Below are positions 8,834 through 17,132 of a DNA stretch of 64,000 bases, piece after piece; positions within the stretch are counted from its first letter, which is position 1; each line of letters starts with the position of its first letter. Position numbers and translations under genes: made by a program. The DNA lies in NCBI RefSeq assembly GCF_902506505.1, contig NZ_LR733406.1, forward strand, positions 1,696,017 through 1,760,016, in the 5' to 3' direction. The stretch comes from Pseudomonas sp. 8AS (GTDB lineage Bacteria; Pseudomonadota; Gammaproteobacteria; Pseudomonadales; Pseudomonadaceae). A model generated the notes under the pieces. The model saw only the letters and a program-made list of their open reading frames with translations. It was not told the DNA's origin and made no database searches.

Positions 8834-8878
8834 TTATGCACAGCTTCGTCCACAGAAACTGTGGAGCTTTGTGGGCAA
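8834..8878. other. DnaA-box-like cluster
   Basis: TTATGCACA (8834-8842) fits the relaxed DnaA consensus TTWTNCACA. It is followed by a perfect 7-bp inverted repeat TCCACAG-AAA-CTGTGGA (8849-8865) and TTTGTGGGCAA. No origin-associated genes are nearby, so a titration, regulatory or repeat role is more likely than an origin. Confidence 0.35.
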
Positions 8879-8919
8879 GTGCCGGTGGCAGGCGGGTGCA
8901 GCCTTGCGGGCCTGCGTGG

Positions 8920-9003
8920 GTAGGTTGGCGTTGAGCGCAGCGAAGCCCAACAACCGAGGCAGGATCGTTGGGCTTCGTCGCGCTGCTCCTCAACCCAACC
9001 TCC
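8920..9003. repeat. Family B intergenic palindrome, copy 1
   Basis: Inverted arms of the GTAGGTTGG...GAAGCCCAAC type paired with GTTGGGCTTCG...CCCAACC. The second copy is at 58821-58911, between phhA and phhB. Confidence 0.75.
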
Positions 9004-9040
9004 GACTGAAACCGTCCCCTATAACCTGTTCACGATTTCC

Positions 9041-9724
9041 CTACGGGAGCGAAGCGCTGCCGGCCGCAGGTGGCGGAGTCAGGCCGCAGCCCTTGAGGAT
9101 GATGCGGATCAGGTTGTCGCCGGCCTGGTTGAAGTCCTGGCGGGTCAGCCTGCTCTTGCCCACCACCCGGCAGATCTGCGAGCCGAAGTCGGCGTAATGC
9201 TGGGTGCTGCCCCACAGCAGGAAGATCAGGTGCACCGGGTCCACCGGGTCGATCTTGCCGGCGTCGATCCAGGCCCGGAACACGGCGGCGCGGCTGTTGA
9301 ACCAGCTGCGGTAGTCCTGGTTGAAATACTCGCTGAGGCAGGGCCCGCCGCCGATCACTTCCATGGCGAAGATGCGCGAGGCGTCGGGGTTTTTGCGCGA
9401 GAACTCCATCTTGGCGCGGATGTAGCGGCTTAGCGCCTCGGCCGGGTCGTCGTCGACGCCGAGGTGGTTGAAGGTGCTGTCCCACAGATCGATGATGTTG
9501 GCCAGCACCGCCAGGTACAGGCCCAGCTTGTTGCTGAAGTAGTAGTGCAGGTTGGCCTTGGGCAGCCCGGCCTTGAGGGCTATGGCGTTCATGCTGGTGC
9601 CCTTGAAGCCGTGACGGGCGAACTCCTCCTCGGCGGCGGCGAGAATGACTTCCTCGTTGTGCTGGCGGATGCGCCCGGCCGGTTTTTCCGGGCTGCTGCT
9701 GTGCGAAGGGATGTACAGGTTCAT
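9041..9724 (-). CDS. TetR-family transcriptional regulator, RutR-like
   Basis: 227 residues beginning MNLYIPSHSSSPEKPAG. The N-terminal TetR helix-turn-helix is seen at about 30-75 (EEVILAAAEEEFARHGFKG then MNAIALKAGLPKANLHYYFSNK). The C-terminal region (FAMEVIGGGPCLSEYF) resembles RutR, the pyrimidine/nucleobase-responsive regulator. It sits between the uptake operon and the urate-degradation operon, so I infer local control of the purine genes, probably as a ligand-released repressor. A RutR-like dyad lies 55 bp upstream of its own start, suggesting autoregulation. The effector (uracil, xanthine, urate or other) cannot be told from sequence. Confidence 0.85.
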   Translation of the reverse strand: MNLYIPSHSSSPEKPAGRIRQHNEEVILAAAEEEFARHGFKGTSMNAIALKAGLPKANLHYYFSNKLGLYLAVLANIIDLWDSTFNHLGVDDDPAEALSRYIRAKMEFSRKNPDASRIFAMEVIGGGPCLSEYFNQDYRSWFNSRAAVFRAWIDAGKIDPVDPVHLIFLLWGSTQHYADFGSQICRVVGKSRLTRQDFNQAGDNLIRIILKGCGLTPPPAAGSASLP

Positions 9725-9778
9725 CGAGGCTCTCGGGCGGGCAGTGGAAAGGTCTGACGCCGCTGACCTTGCAATTTC

Positions 9779-9794
9779 CTGACCAGATGATCAC
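9779..9794. promoter_or_regulatory. RutR-like operator candidate 3, upstream of the TetR gene
   Basis: CTGACCAGATGATCAC matches TTGACCAnnTGGTCAA at 11 of 14 specified positions and lies 55 bp upstream of the regulator's start codon. Confidence 0.4.
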
Positions 9795-9843
9795 GAAATA
9801 CCTACGTGTCCTGCACTATGCCAGCGAGCCGGCGCGCTTTTCT

Positions 9844-9914
9844 GTGGGAGCGGCTTTAGCCGCGAATCCAGGCTGCTTGGTGCTGCCGGTTTTTCGCGGC
9901 TGAAGCCGCTCCTA
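9844..9914. repeat. Family D palindrome (GGAGCGGCTTTAGCCGCGA type), copy 1
   Basis: Inverted arms GTGGGAGCGGCTTTAGCCGC and TCGCGGCTGAAGCCGCTCC, immediately downstream of the puuD stop. It resembles the classical Pseudomonas REP. A single arm recurs at 11666-11687. Confidence 0.85.
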
Positions 9915-9930
9915 GAAGAGCAGGGCGCGT

Positions 9931-11115
9931 CTACGGCGCGATGGGCTGCGCCTGTTCGGCAATCCAGCGGCCGAGCAGGGCGCGTTCGGCCTCGGTCATC
10001 TGGGTCAGGTTGCCCAGCGGCATGATCCGGCTGTCCACCGCCTGGGCCTTGATCCGCGTGGCCTGCTGGCGGATCTGCGCGTCGCTGTCGAACATCACCC
10101 CGGCCGGCGCGCTGGCGAACAGCGGGCTGCTCGGCTTGGCCGCGTGGCAGCTGGCGCAGCGCTGGGCGATCACCGCCTGCACCTGGCTGAACTCGACCGG
10201 CGCACTGGCGGCGGCCGGCTCGTGCCGCGGGGCGCTGACGAAGGCCAGGCAGAGCATGCCCAGCGCCGCGGCCGGCAGGGTCCAGGCGAACTGCTGGCTG
10301 CGGTGGCGGGTGTTGAAGTAGTGCCGCACGCCGATCGACAGGGCGGCGATGGCGGCCAGGATCAGCCAGTTCCAGGCGCTGCCGTAGGTGCTGGGGAAGT
10401 GGCTGCTGATCATGATGAACAGCACCGGCAGGGTGAAGTAGTTGTTGTGCCGCGAACGCAGCAGGCCCTTGGCCGGCAGCGCCGGATCGGGTGTGCGGCC
10501 GGCTTCGATGGCGGCGACCAGGGCGCGCTGCGCCGGCATGATGGTGCGAAAGACGTTGCCGACCATGATGGTGCCGATCAGCGCACCCACATGCAGGTAG
10601 GCGCCACGGCCGCTGAATACCTCGCTGTAGCCCCAGGCGGCGGCGACCAGCAGGACGAACAGGACGATGCCGAGCAGCAGCGGCTGGCGCCCCAGGGGCG
10701 AGTCGCACAGTTGGTCATAGGCCAGCCAGCCGAGGGCCAGCGAGCCGAGGCCGATGGCTACGGCCAGCCACGGCGCCAGGTCGCTGCCGGGAGCCAACAG
10801 GTACAGGCTCGGTTCGAGGTAGAACACCAGGGTCAGCAGGGCCACGCCGGACAGCCAGGTGCTGTAGGCCTCCCACTTGAACCAGTGGAGTTTCTCCGGC
10901 ATCCGCGGCGGCGCCAGCTGGTACTTTTCCAGGTGATAGATGCCGCCGCCGTGGATCGCCCACAGGTCGCCGGCCAGGCCGTCGCGCGGGGCGCGCCGGT
11001 CCAGATGGTTCTCCAGCCAGACGAAGTAGAACGAGGCGCCGATCCAGGCGATGCCGAAGATCATGTGCGACCAGCGCACCGCCAGGTTGAGCCATTCGAG
11101 CAGGTGTGCAGCCAA
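9931..11115 (-). CDS. puuD: Membrane-bound urate hydroxylase PuuD with C-terminal cytochrome c domain
   Basis: 394 residues beginning MAAHLLEWLNLAVRWSHM. About eight to nine membrane helices occupy residues 1-290 with conserved histidines (WSHMIFGIAWIG, IHGGGIYHLEKY). A periplasmic cytochrome c domain follows, with the haem-binding motif CASCH near residue 330. It oxidises urate to 5-hydroxyisourate and passes electrons to the respiratory chain, replacing soluble uricase. The ureidoglycolate lyase gene ends 4 bp upstream of this start, and the operon also holds alc, uraD and puuE. Confidence 0.9.
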   Translation of the reverse strand: MAAHLLEWLNLAVRWSHMIFGIAWIGASFYFVWLENHLDRRAPRDGLAGDLWAIHGGGIYHLEKYQLAPPRMPEKLHWFKWEAYSTWLSGVALLTLVFYLEPSLYLLAPGSDLAPWLAVAIGLGSLALGWLAYDQLCDSPLGRQPLLLGIVLFVLLVAAAWGYSEVFSGRGAYLHVGALIGTIMVGNVFRTIMPAQRALVAAIEAGRTPDPALPAKGLLRSRHNNYFTLPVLFIMISSHFPSTYGSAWNWLILAAIAALSIGVRHYFNTRHRSQQFAWTLPAAALGMLCLAFVSAPRHEPAAASAPVEFSQVQAVIAQRCASCHAAKPSSPLFASAPAGVMFDSDAQIRQQATRIKAQAVDSRIMPLGNLTQMTEAERALLGRWIAEQAQPIAP

Positions 11116-11119
11116 GGTG

Positions 11120-11635
11120 TTATCCCCTGTGGATGGATGCCGGGTCGAGCAGCCATTGCTCGGCCTCGGGGAAGAAGTGTTCGTCGCAGTTGGCGCCCGG
11201 GCCGGCGCGGTCGATCACCAGAAAGTCGTCTTCATCGGCCAGGCACAGCACCGGGTGGTGCCACACGCCCTTGCGGTAGTTGACACCCTGGCGGCCGTTG
11301 CTGAGGAAGGCGCGCAGCTGGTCACCGTGCAGCTGCTCGGTGGGCGCGGCGACGACGATCAGGAACGGCTGGCCCCTGAGCGGCATGAATGCCTGGCTGC
11401 CCAGCGGATGGCGTTCGAGCATGGCGATGGTCAGCGGCATCGGCAGCGCGGTGGCGTGGAACAGGCTGATGATCGCCGCATCGTCCGCGCCGCTGGTCTG
11501 CACCTCGGCTTGGCGGTGGTAGCGCCGGGTCGAGCCGTTGTTGATCAGGAAGAACTCGCGGCCCTCGGCCTCGATCACCTCGCCGAAGGGGGCGAAGGCC
11601 TGGGCGGTCAGCGGTTCGATGGTCAGTGTGCGCAT
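11120..11635 (-). CDS. allA: Ureidoglycolate lyase
   Basis: 171 residues beginning MRTLTIEPLTAQAFAPFG, the usual length and start for the AllA cupin family. Recognisable segments include NNGSTRRYH, LERHPLGSQAFMPL and GVWHHPVLCL. It converts ureidoglycolate to glyoxylate and urea, the last step of allantoin breakdown here. It is followed closely by puuD and preceded by a REP-containing gap of 142 bp after allantoicase. Confidence 0.92.
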   Translation of the reverse strand: MRTLTIEPLTAQAFAPFGEVIEAEGREFFLINNGSTRRYHRQAEVQTSGADDAAIISLFHATALPMPLTIAMLERHPLGSQAFMPLRGQPFLIVVAAPTEQLHGDQLRAFLSNGRQGVNYRKGVWHHPVLCLADEDDFLVIDRAGPGANCDEHFFPEAEQWLLDPASIHRG

Positions 11636-11665
11636 GAGTGTTCTCGCAGGGCTTGATGACGCTTA

Positions 11666-11687
11666 TCGCGGCTGAAGCCGCTCTCAC
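11666..11687. repeat. Family D palindrome, single arm
   Basis: TCGCGGCTGAAGCCGCTCTC. One arm of the element seen complete at 9844-9914, upstream of the allA start. Confidence 0.7.
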
Positions 11688-11703
11688 AGGGGCAGATGGC
11701 TGT

Positions 11704-11768
11704 TGTAGGAGGGGCCTTGGCCGCGACTGCCGGCAACACAGGCGCGTCGCGGCCAAGGCCCCTCCTAC
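11704..11768. repeat. REP family A palindrome, copy 4
   Basis: Inverted arms built on GGAGGGGCCTTGGCCGCGA, between the allantoicase stop and the allA start. It could form a hairpin in the operon mRNA. Confidence 0.9.
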
Positions 11769-11777
11769 GGCTGTGCA

Positions 11778-12770
11778 TTACTTGGCCGGCTTGCCGAACA
11801 GGCGCAGGCGGCTGACGCCGCCGTCCGGGAAGATGTTCAGCCGTACATGGGTCACCGGGCCCAGTTGGTTGAGCGCGGCGAAGCGCTGCTCGCAGTCCAT
11901 CTGCAGCTTCTGGCTGGGCAGCAGCTCGCGCCAGAACAGGCTCTGGGTCTCGATCTGCGCGTCGGTGCCGCCCTTCACGTAGGCCGCCTGCAGCGAGCAG
12001 CTGTCCGGGTAGTTGCCCTTGTAGTGCAGGGTGTCGACCAGCACTTCCTCGATCACGCCGGGGTGGCCCAGCTGCACGATCACCCAGTCGAAGCCCGGCG
12101 TGCGCCGCCTTGCGGTCTCCCAGCCGCCGCCCATGTTCTCGGCGCGGCCGGGGCTGAGGATATTGCTCATGCTGCCGTAGTGCTCGTCGGAGCAGGCCAG
12201 GGCGCGGCCACCGTTGACGGCGGCGGCCAGGTCGAGGCGCTCGGCGCCGGCAGCCGACCAGTCGCGGTAGGGGATGCCGTACACGCGCAGGCGCGCCACG
12301 CCGCCGTCCGGGTAGATGTTCAGGCGCAGGTGGGTCCACGGCCGCTCGTCGTCTATGGCGTGCAGGTGCTGGCTGTCGCCTTGCAGGGCGACGGCGGGCA
12401 GCACCTCACTCCAGGTGGTGGAGTCGTCCGGGTCACCGCCAGCGTCGATGAAGCAGGCTTCCAGCGAGGCGGACGGCGGGTAGTTGCCGGTGAAGAAGCG
12501 GGTGTCGATGTCCACGCCCTTGATCGAGCCGGGTACGCCCAGGCGCAGCACGGCATGGTCATGGCCTTCGAAGCGCTTGCGCCGGGACTCCCAGCCGTCC
12601 ATCCACTTGCCGTTGTCGTCGTACAGGCCTTCCTTCCACACCGCCGGGGTGGGTTGCAGCATGCGCTCGACCGGGGCGAACCAGTCGTCGCTGACGGACA
12701 GGGCGCGGGTGCCGAGGCGGGCGTCGGCCAGGTTGAGGTATTTCTCGAAGGGGGCGGCATGGGTCTTCAC
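11778..12770 (-). CDS. alc: Allantoicase
   Basis: 330 residues beginning [19 protein letters not shown]. It consists of two tandem allantoicase repeats: each has the galactose-binding-like fold and a WVI/AVLRLG-PG--E/KGV-VDT pattern (first [13 protein letters not shown], second [13 protein letters not shown]) and a [23 protein letters not shown] strand block. It hydrolyses allantoate to ureidoglycolate and urea. It lies 15 bp after uraD in the same operon. Confidence 0.95.
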   Translation of the reverse strand: MKTHAAPFEKYLNLADARLGTRALSVSDDWFAPVERMLQPTPAVWKEGLYDDNGKWMDGWESRRKRFEGHDHAVLRLGVPGSIKGVDIDTRFFTGNYPPSASLEACFIDAGGDPDDSTTWSEVLPAVALQGDSQHLHAIDDERPWTHLRLNIYPDGGVARLRVYGIPYRDWSAAGAERLDLAAAVNGGRALACSDEHYGSMSNILSPGRAENMGGGWETARRRTPGFDWVIVQLGHPGVIEEVLVDTLHYKGNYPDSCSLQAAYVKGGTDAQIETQSLFWRELLPSQKLQMDCEQRFAALNQLGPVTHVRLNIFPDGGVSRLRLFGKPAK

Positions 12771-12785
12771 GGTGGCGGTATCCAG

Positions 12786-13301
12786 TCAGAGGGCTTGCAG
12801 GCGCAGCAGGGCGATCCGGTTGATTTCCGCCAGGGCGGTGGCGAATTCCTGTTCCGGGCTGTGGTGGAGGCGTTGTTCGAAGGCGGCGAGGATCTGCTGG
12901 CGGTTGCTGCCCTTCACCGCCTTGATGAAGGGGAAGCCGAAGCGCGCCTTGTACGCCGCGTTGAGCGCGCTGAAACGGGCGAACTCCTCGGGGCTGCAGT
13001 CCTGGATGCCGGCGCCGGCCTGTTCGGCGCTGGAGGCGGCGGTCAGCTCGCCACGGATGGCGGCCTTGCCGGCCAGGTCCGGGTGGGCGTTGATCAGCGC
13101 CAGTTGTTCATCGCGGCTGGCGGCCAGCAGCACGGCGGCCATCTGCGCGTGCAGGCGGTCGATCTCGTCGAAGCTGGCCGGCTCGCCCTGGTCGTAGGTG
13201 CGCGCGGCGACCCAGGGTGAGTGCTCGTAGATGTCGGCGAAGGCGGCGATGAAGGCTGCGCGGCTCAGGCTCGACGGGGTCAGGCTGTGGAAGTGGCTCA
13301 T
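12786..13301 (-). CDS. uraD: 2-oxo-4-hydroxy-4-carboxy-5-ureidoimidazoline (OHCU) decarboxylase
   Basis: About 171 residues beginning MSHFHSLTPSSLSRAAF. The family motifs INAHPDLAGKAA (catalytic His) and RFGFPFIKAVKG are present. It converts OHCU to (S)-allantoin, the step after HiuH. The ATG overlaps the puuE stop by 4 bp (ATGA), which fixes the start and implies translational coupling. Confidence 0.93.
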   Translation of the reverse strand: MSHFHSLTPSSLSRAAFIAAFADIYEHSPWVAARTYDQGEPASFDEIDRLHAQMAAVLLAASRDEQLALINAHPDLAGKAAIRGELTAASSAEQAGAGIQDCSPEEFARFSALNAAYKARFGFPFIKAVKGSNRQQILAAFEQRLHHSPEQEFATALAEINRIALLRLQAL

Positions 13302-14230
13302 GGCTGCACCTGCGGCGGGCAGGGATGCACGGCGTGCCAGTGGCGGGCGATGTCGACACGGCGGGCGCACCACACGCGCTCATGGCCCTTCACATAGGCG
13401 ATGAAACGCTGCAGGGCGGCGAGGCGCGCCGGGCGGCCGAGCAGGCGGCAGTGCATGCCGATCGAGAGCAGCTTCGGCGCGCCGGCCTGGCCCTCGGCGT
13501 AGAGCACGTCGAAGGCGTCCTTGAGGTAGGTGAAGAAGTCGTCGCCGCTGTTGAAGCCCTGCACCTGGGTGAAGCGCATGTCGTTGGTGTCCAGGGTGTA
13601 GGGAATCACCAGGTGCGGCTGACCGTGCGGGGTGCGCTTTTCCCAGTAGGGCAGGTCGTCGTCGTAGGTGTCGCTGTCGTAGAGGAAGCCGCCTTCCTCC
13701 ATTACCAGGCGCCGGGTGTTCGACCCGGTGCGCCCGGTGTACCAGCCCAGCGGGCGCTGGCCGGCGATCTCGCCGAGGATGCGGATGGCCTCGGCCATGT
13801 GCGCGCGTTCCTCGGCTTCGGGCATGTCCTGGTAGTTGATCCAGCGCAGGCCGTGGCTGCAGATCTCGTGGCCATCGGCGACCATCGCGCGGATCGCCGC
13901 GGGGTGGCGCTGGGCGGCCATGGCCACGGCGAAGATGGTCAGCGGGATGCCCTGTTCGCGGAACAGCTTGAGCAGGCGCCAGACGCCGGCGCGGCTACCG
14001 TATTCATACAGCGACTCCATGCTCATGTGGCGCGCGCCGGGCAGCGGCTGGGCGGCGACCATCTCGGAGAGGAAGGCTTCCGATTCGCCATCGCCATGCA
14101 GGATGCAGCGCTCGCCGCCTTCCTCGTAGTTGAGCACGAAGGACAGGGCGATATGCGCGTCACCCGGCCACTGCGGGTGCGGCGGCGTGCCGGCGTAGCC
14201 GATCAGGTCGCGGGGGTAGTCGGTGGCCAA
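13298..14230 (-). CDS. puuE: Allantoinase PuuE (polysaccharide deacetylase family)
   Basis: 310 residues beginning MATDYPRDLIGYAGTPPH. It has a NodB/polysaccharide deacetylase fold with SFVLNYEEGGE, YEYGSRAGVWRLL, GHEICSHGLRW and GWYTGRTGSNTRRL. This is the metal-light PuuE type of allantoinase rather than the amidohydrolase AllB. It opens allantoin to allantoate. It is the first gene of the puuE-uraD-alc-allA-puuD operon, divergent from hiuH across a 163-bp region with a RutR-like dyad. Confidence 0.93.
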   Translation of the reverse strand: MATDYPRDLIGYAGTPPHPQWPGDAHIALSFVLNYEEGGERCILHGDGESEAFLSEMVAAQPLPGARHMSMESLYEYGSRAGVWRLLKLFREQGIPLTIFAVAMAAQRHPAAIRAMVADGHEICSHGLRWINYQDMPEAEERAHMAEAIRILGEIAGQRPLGWYTGRTGSNTRRLVMEEGGFLYDSDTYDDDLPYWEKRTPHGQPHLVIPYTLDTNDMRFTQVQGFNSGDDFFTYLKDAFDVLYAEGQAGAPKLLSIGMHCRLLGRPARLAALQRFIAYVKGHERVWCARRVDIARHWHAVHPCPPQVQP

Positions 14231-14314
14231 GTCGGGTTTCCTCTGCTGTGGTATGGATACAGTGTGGTTGACGAAAACCAGGGCGGTTGTGCTGGCAAGC
14301 GTCTTGCAAAAAAC

Positions 14315-14330
14315 TTGCCCGATTGGTCAA
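14315..14330. promoter_or_regulatory. RutR-like operator candidate 4, between puuE and hiuH
   Basis: TTGCCCGATTGGTCAA matches TTGACCAnnTGGTCAA at 12 of 14 specified positions, with the right half perfect. It is followed directly by TATAGA (14332-14337), a plausible -10 element for hiuH, and could control both divergent units. Confidence 0.5.
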
Positions 14331-14393
14331 GTATAGAAGCCGATCAGCCGCCGGCCTGCACGGGCAGCGCCGGGCCAGCGACAGGAGAATGCT

Positions 14394-14747
14394 ATGGGTC
14401 GTTTGACCACCCACGTACTGGATGCCGCGCACGGTCGCCCGGGCAGTGCCATCGCCATCGAGCTGTACCGTGTGGACGGCGCGCAGCTGCAGCTGCTCGG
14501 CCGCACGCAGACCAACGCCGACGGGCGCTGCGACGTGCCCTTGCTGGAAGGCGCTGCGCTCAGCGCCGGCACCTACCAGCTGCAGTTCGCCGTGGGCGAC
14601 TACTACCGGGCCCTCGGTGTGGCGCTGCCCGAGCCGGCTTTCCTCGATGTCATCGTGCTGCGCTTCGGCGTGGCCGACAGCACGCAGCACTACCATGTGC
14701 CGCTGCTGGTTTCGCCCTACAGTTACTCGACCTATCGCGGCAGCTGA
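14394..14747 (+). CDS. hiuH: 5-hydroxyisourate hydrolase (transthyretin-like)
   Basis: 117 residues beginning [17 protein letters not shown] and ending with the diagnostic C-terminal YRGS. The N-terminal THVLD with the active-site His and the [19 protein letters not shown] block identify the transthyretin-related protein family. It hydrolyses 5-hydroxyisourate, the PuuD product, to OHCU. A Shine-Dalgarno sequence (ACAGGAG) precedes the ATG. It is cytoplasmic here, with no signal peptide. It is divergent from puuE and convergent with guaD. Confidence 0.95.
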   Translation: MGRLTTHVLDAAHGRPGSAIAIELYRVDGAQLQLLGRTQTNADGRCDVPLLEGAALSAGTYQLQFAVGDYYRALGVALPEPAFLDVIVLRFGVADSTQHYHVPLLVSPYSYSTYRGS

Positions 14748-14779
14748 GCCGTTCTGGTGCCGCTCAGGCACATCGCAGG

Positions 14780-16090
14780 TCAGCCTGCTTCGCGCTGGTG
14801 CACGCAGCGCCCGGCGGCGTAGGTGGCGCGAATCACCCGGTCGTCGCCGAGGGTGATCAGGGCGAACAGGCTCTCTTCCAGGCTGCCGGCCTGGCGCAGG
14901 CGGTAGTCGAGCAGCGGTGTGGCCTTGCGGTCGAGGACGACGAAGTCGGCGTCCTTGCCCGGCAGGAAGTTGCCCAGCCGGTCATCCAGATACAGCGCCC
15001 TGGCGCCGCCCAGGGTGGCCAGGTGCAGCAGCTTGAACGGGTGGGTCTGGTGGCCGCGCAGCTGGCCGACCTTGTACGCCTCGCTTAGGGTGCGCAGCTG
15101 GGAGAAGCTGGTGCCGCCACCGACATCGGTGCCCAGGCCGACGCGCACGCCGTGGCGCTCCATCTTCTCCAGGTCGAACAGGCCGCTGCCGAGGAACAGG
15201 TTGGAGGTGGGGCAGAACGCCAGCGCCGAGCCGGTTTGCGCCAGACGCTGGCAGTCGCCGTCGCACAGGTGGATGCCGTGGGCGAATACCGCCCGCGCGC
15301 CGAGCAGCCGGTGGTGGTCGTAGACATCCAGGTAGCCGGAGCGCTCGGGGAACAGCGCCTGCACCCAGTCGATCTCGCGCAGGTTTTCCGCCAGGTGGGT
15401 GTGCAGGTACAGGTCCGGGTATTCGCGCAGCAGGCGGGCGGCCTGGTCGAGCTGCGCGGGGCTGCTGGTGGGGGCGAAGCGCGGGGTCACCGCGTAGTGC
15501 AGGCGGCCCTTGCCGTGCCAGCGCTCGATCAGCGCCTTGCTCTCGGCGTAGCCGCTTTCCGCGGTGTCGAGCAAGTAGTCGGGGGCGTTGCGGTCCATCA
15601 GCACCTTGCCGGCGATCAGGCGCAGATCGCGTTTTTCGGCGGCGCCGAACAGGGCATCCACCGACTGCGGGTGCACGGTGGCGAACACCAGCGCGGTGGT
15701 GGTGCCGTTGCGCAGCAGCTCCTGGATGAACAGCTCGGCGACCTCGGCAGCATGGGCCGGATCGGCGAAGCGCGACTCCACCGGGAAGGTGTAGGTATTC
15801 AGCCAGTGCAGCAGGTCTTCGCCGTAGGCGCCGATCATGCCGGTCTGCGGGTAGTGGATATGCGTGTCGATGAAGCCGGGGCAGAGCAGGGCGTCGGGGA
15901 AGTGCTGCACCGTTACCTCAGCAGGCAGCTGGGCCAGCAGCTCGGCGGCCGGGCCGGCGCGCAGGATCTTGCCGTCCTGCACCAGCAGCAGGCCGTCGGC
16001 GAAGTACTGGTGGCTGTGGGCGTTACCCACCTCGGCGGGGTCGGCCAGGCTGTGCAGCAGGGCGGCGCGAAAGGCTTGGATCTGGCTCAT
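14780..16090 (-). CDS. guaD: Guanine deaminase
   Basis: About 436 residues beginning MSQIQAFRAALLHSLADP. It is an amidohydrolase with the guanine deaminase motif CPGFIDTHIHYPQ (about residue 75), HTHLAENLREI, HGIHLCDGD and GTDVGGGTSFS. It converts guanine to xanthine for XdhABC. The longer frame is truncated at the ATG at 16090 because the upstream part is REP sequence. It sits between hiuH and xdhC. Confidence 0.94.
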   Translation of the reverse strand: MSQIQAFRAALLHSLADPAEVGNAHSHQYFADGLLLVQDGKILRAGPAAELLAQLPAEVTVQHFPDALLCPGFIDTHIHYPQTGMIGAYGEDLLHWLNTYTFPVESRFADPAHAAEVAELFIQELLRNGTTTALVFATVHPQSVDALFGAAEKRDLRLIAGKVLMDRNAPDYLLDTAESGYAESKALIERWHGKGRLHYAVTPRFAPTSSPAQLDQAARLLREYPDLYLHTHLAENLREIDWVQALFPERSGYLDVYDHHRLLGARAVFAHGIHLCDGDCQRLAQTGSALAFCPTSNLFLGSGLFDLEKMERHGVRVGLGTDVGGGTSFSQLRTLSEAYKVGQLRGHQTHPFKLLHLATLGGARALYLDDRLGNFLPGKDADFVVLDRKATPLLDYRLRQAGSLEESLFALITLGDDRVIRATYAAGRCVHQREAG

Positions 16091-16112
16091 GGTCTTCCCG
16101 GGTTCTGTGGCT

Positions 16113-16176
16113 GTAGGGGGGGCCTTGGCCGCGACTGAGGGCAACCCAAAAGCGTCGCGGCCAAGGCCCCTCCTAC
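16113..16176. repeat. REP family A palindrome, copy 5
   Basis: Inverted arms with GGGGGGGCCTTGGCCGCGA (one base change from the usual arm) and the normal complement, in the xdhC-guaD gap. Confidence 0.88.
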
Positions 16177-16189
16177 AGGAGCAATCTGG

Positions 16190-17017
16190 TTATGCACGGC
16201 GTGAGTCTGGCAGCAACTGTGCCAGGCTGCCCTTGGCCGACTGGTTGCCGAAATGGGCGTTGTAAGTGGCGATCACTTCGCCGGCGATGGACACGGCGAT
16301 CTCCATCGGCAGCTTGCCCTTGACCTCGGCGAGGCCCATGGGGCAGCGCATGCGCTGCACCACCTCGCTGGCCAGGCCGCGCTCGCGCAGGCGGTGTTCG
16401 AAGCGCGCACGCTTGCTCTTCGAGCCGATCAGGCCGAACCAGGTGAAGTCGTTGCGGGCGAGGATCGCGGCCGTCAGTTCCAGGTCGAGCTGGTGGTTGT
16501 GGGTCATGACGATGAAGTAAGTGCCGGCTGGCTGCTCGGCCACCTCGTCGACGGGCTCGTCGCTGACGACGCGCTCCACCCCGCGCGGCAGCGGGTCGGG
16601 AAACTCCGCCTCGCGCGAGTCGATCCAGCGCACCTTGCACGGCAGGCTGGCGAGCAGCGGCACCAGGGCGCGGCCGACATGCCCGGCGCCGAACACGGCG
16701 ATGCGCGCCTGGGCACGGCCGATGGGTTCGAACAGCAGCACGGTGGCGCCGCCGCAGCACTGGCCGAGGCTGGCGCCGAGGGCGAAGCGCTCCAGGCGCG
16801 GCTGCTGGGCGCCCGCGTCGAGCATTTCGCGGGCGATCTGCAGGGCCTTGTATTCCAGATGGCCGCCGCCGATGGTGTCGTGGCTGCGTTCGGCGGCGAC
16901 CACCATCTTCGCCCCGGCATTGCGCGGGGTGGAGCCGCGTTCCTCGATCACGGTGACCAGCACGCAGGGCCGGTCCTGCTGCTGCAGGTCGGCCAGGGCT
17001 TCGAGCCAGTTGTTCAT
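16190..17017 (-). CDS. xdhC: Xanthine dehydrogenase accessory protein XdhC
   Basis: 275 residues beginning MNNWLEALADLQQQDRP. Family segments are VIEERGSTPRNAGAKM (about 24-40), TIGGGHLEYKA, a Rossmann-like IAVFGAGHVGRALVP (about 108) and DLELTAAIL-FTWFGLIGSKSKRARF. It binds molybdenum cofactor and inserts its sulfurated form into XdhB. It is separated from xdhB by a 115-bp gap with a REP. Confidence 0.94.
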   Translation of the reverse strand: MNNWLEALADLQQQDRPCVLVTVIEERGSTPRNAGAKMVVAAERSHDTIGGGHLEYKALQIAREMLDAGAQQPRLERFALGASLGQCCGGATVLLFEPIGRAQARIAVFGAGHVGRALVPLLASLPCKVRWIDSREAEFPDPLPRGVERVVSDEPVDEVAEQPAGTYFIVMTHNHQLDLELTAAILARNDFTWFGLIGSKSKRARFEHRLRERGLASEVVQRMRCPMGLAEVKGKLPMEIAVSIAGEVIATYNAHFGNQSAKGSLAQLLPDSRRA

Positions 17018-17060
17018 CTTGCTCCCCCCTGCTCAGGGTCGTGTGCGGACTGCTGCTTCT

Positions 17061-17123
17061 GTGGGAGGGGCCTTGGCCGCGATGCTTGTGTGTGGCCTGC
17101 GGTCGCGGCCAAGGCCCCTCCTG
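17061..17123. repeat. REP family A palindrome, copy 6
   Basis: Inverted arms with GGAGGGGCCTTGGCCGCGA and its complement, between xdhB and xdhC. It is the last family A copy; none occurs further right in the window. Confidence 0.9.
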
Positions 17124-17132
17124 CGAAAGCGC

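Larger units (their letters stand above)
8563..9040. other. Intergenic region between the transporter operon and the TetR gene
   Basis: I see no convincing gene in these 478 bp; the open frames across it are GC-driven. It is AT-rich between 8724 and 8790. It holds an inverted repeat GACTTT-N6-AAAGTC (8724-8741), a TTGGTCAA half-site (8767-8774), a DnaA-box-like stretch (8834-8878) and a family B palindrome (8920-9003) just beyond the TetR gene stop. Confidence 0.6.

Noticed and set aside
8834..8878. Possible replication origin from DnaA-box-like sequences
   Set aside because: Only one good box is present, with no dnaA, dnaN, gyrB or rpmH neighbours; not an origin.
8568..9197. A 209-codon plus-strand frame in the transporter-TetR gap
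   Set aside because: It runs through a family B palindrome and into the TetR gene and has no recognisable domain or good ribosome-binding site.
142..17123. Possible CRISPR array from recurring palindromes
   Set aside because: Copies are kilobases apart, lack regular spacers and have no cas genes; they are REP elements.
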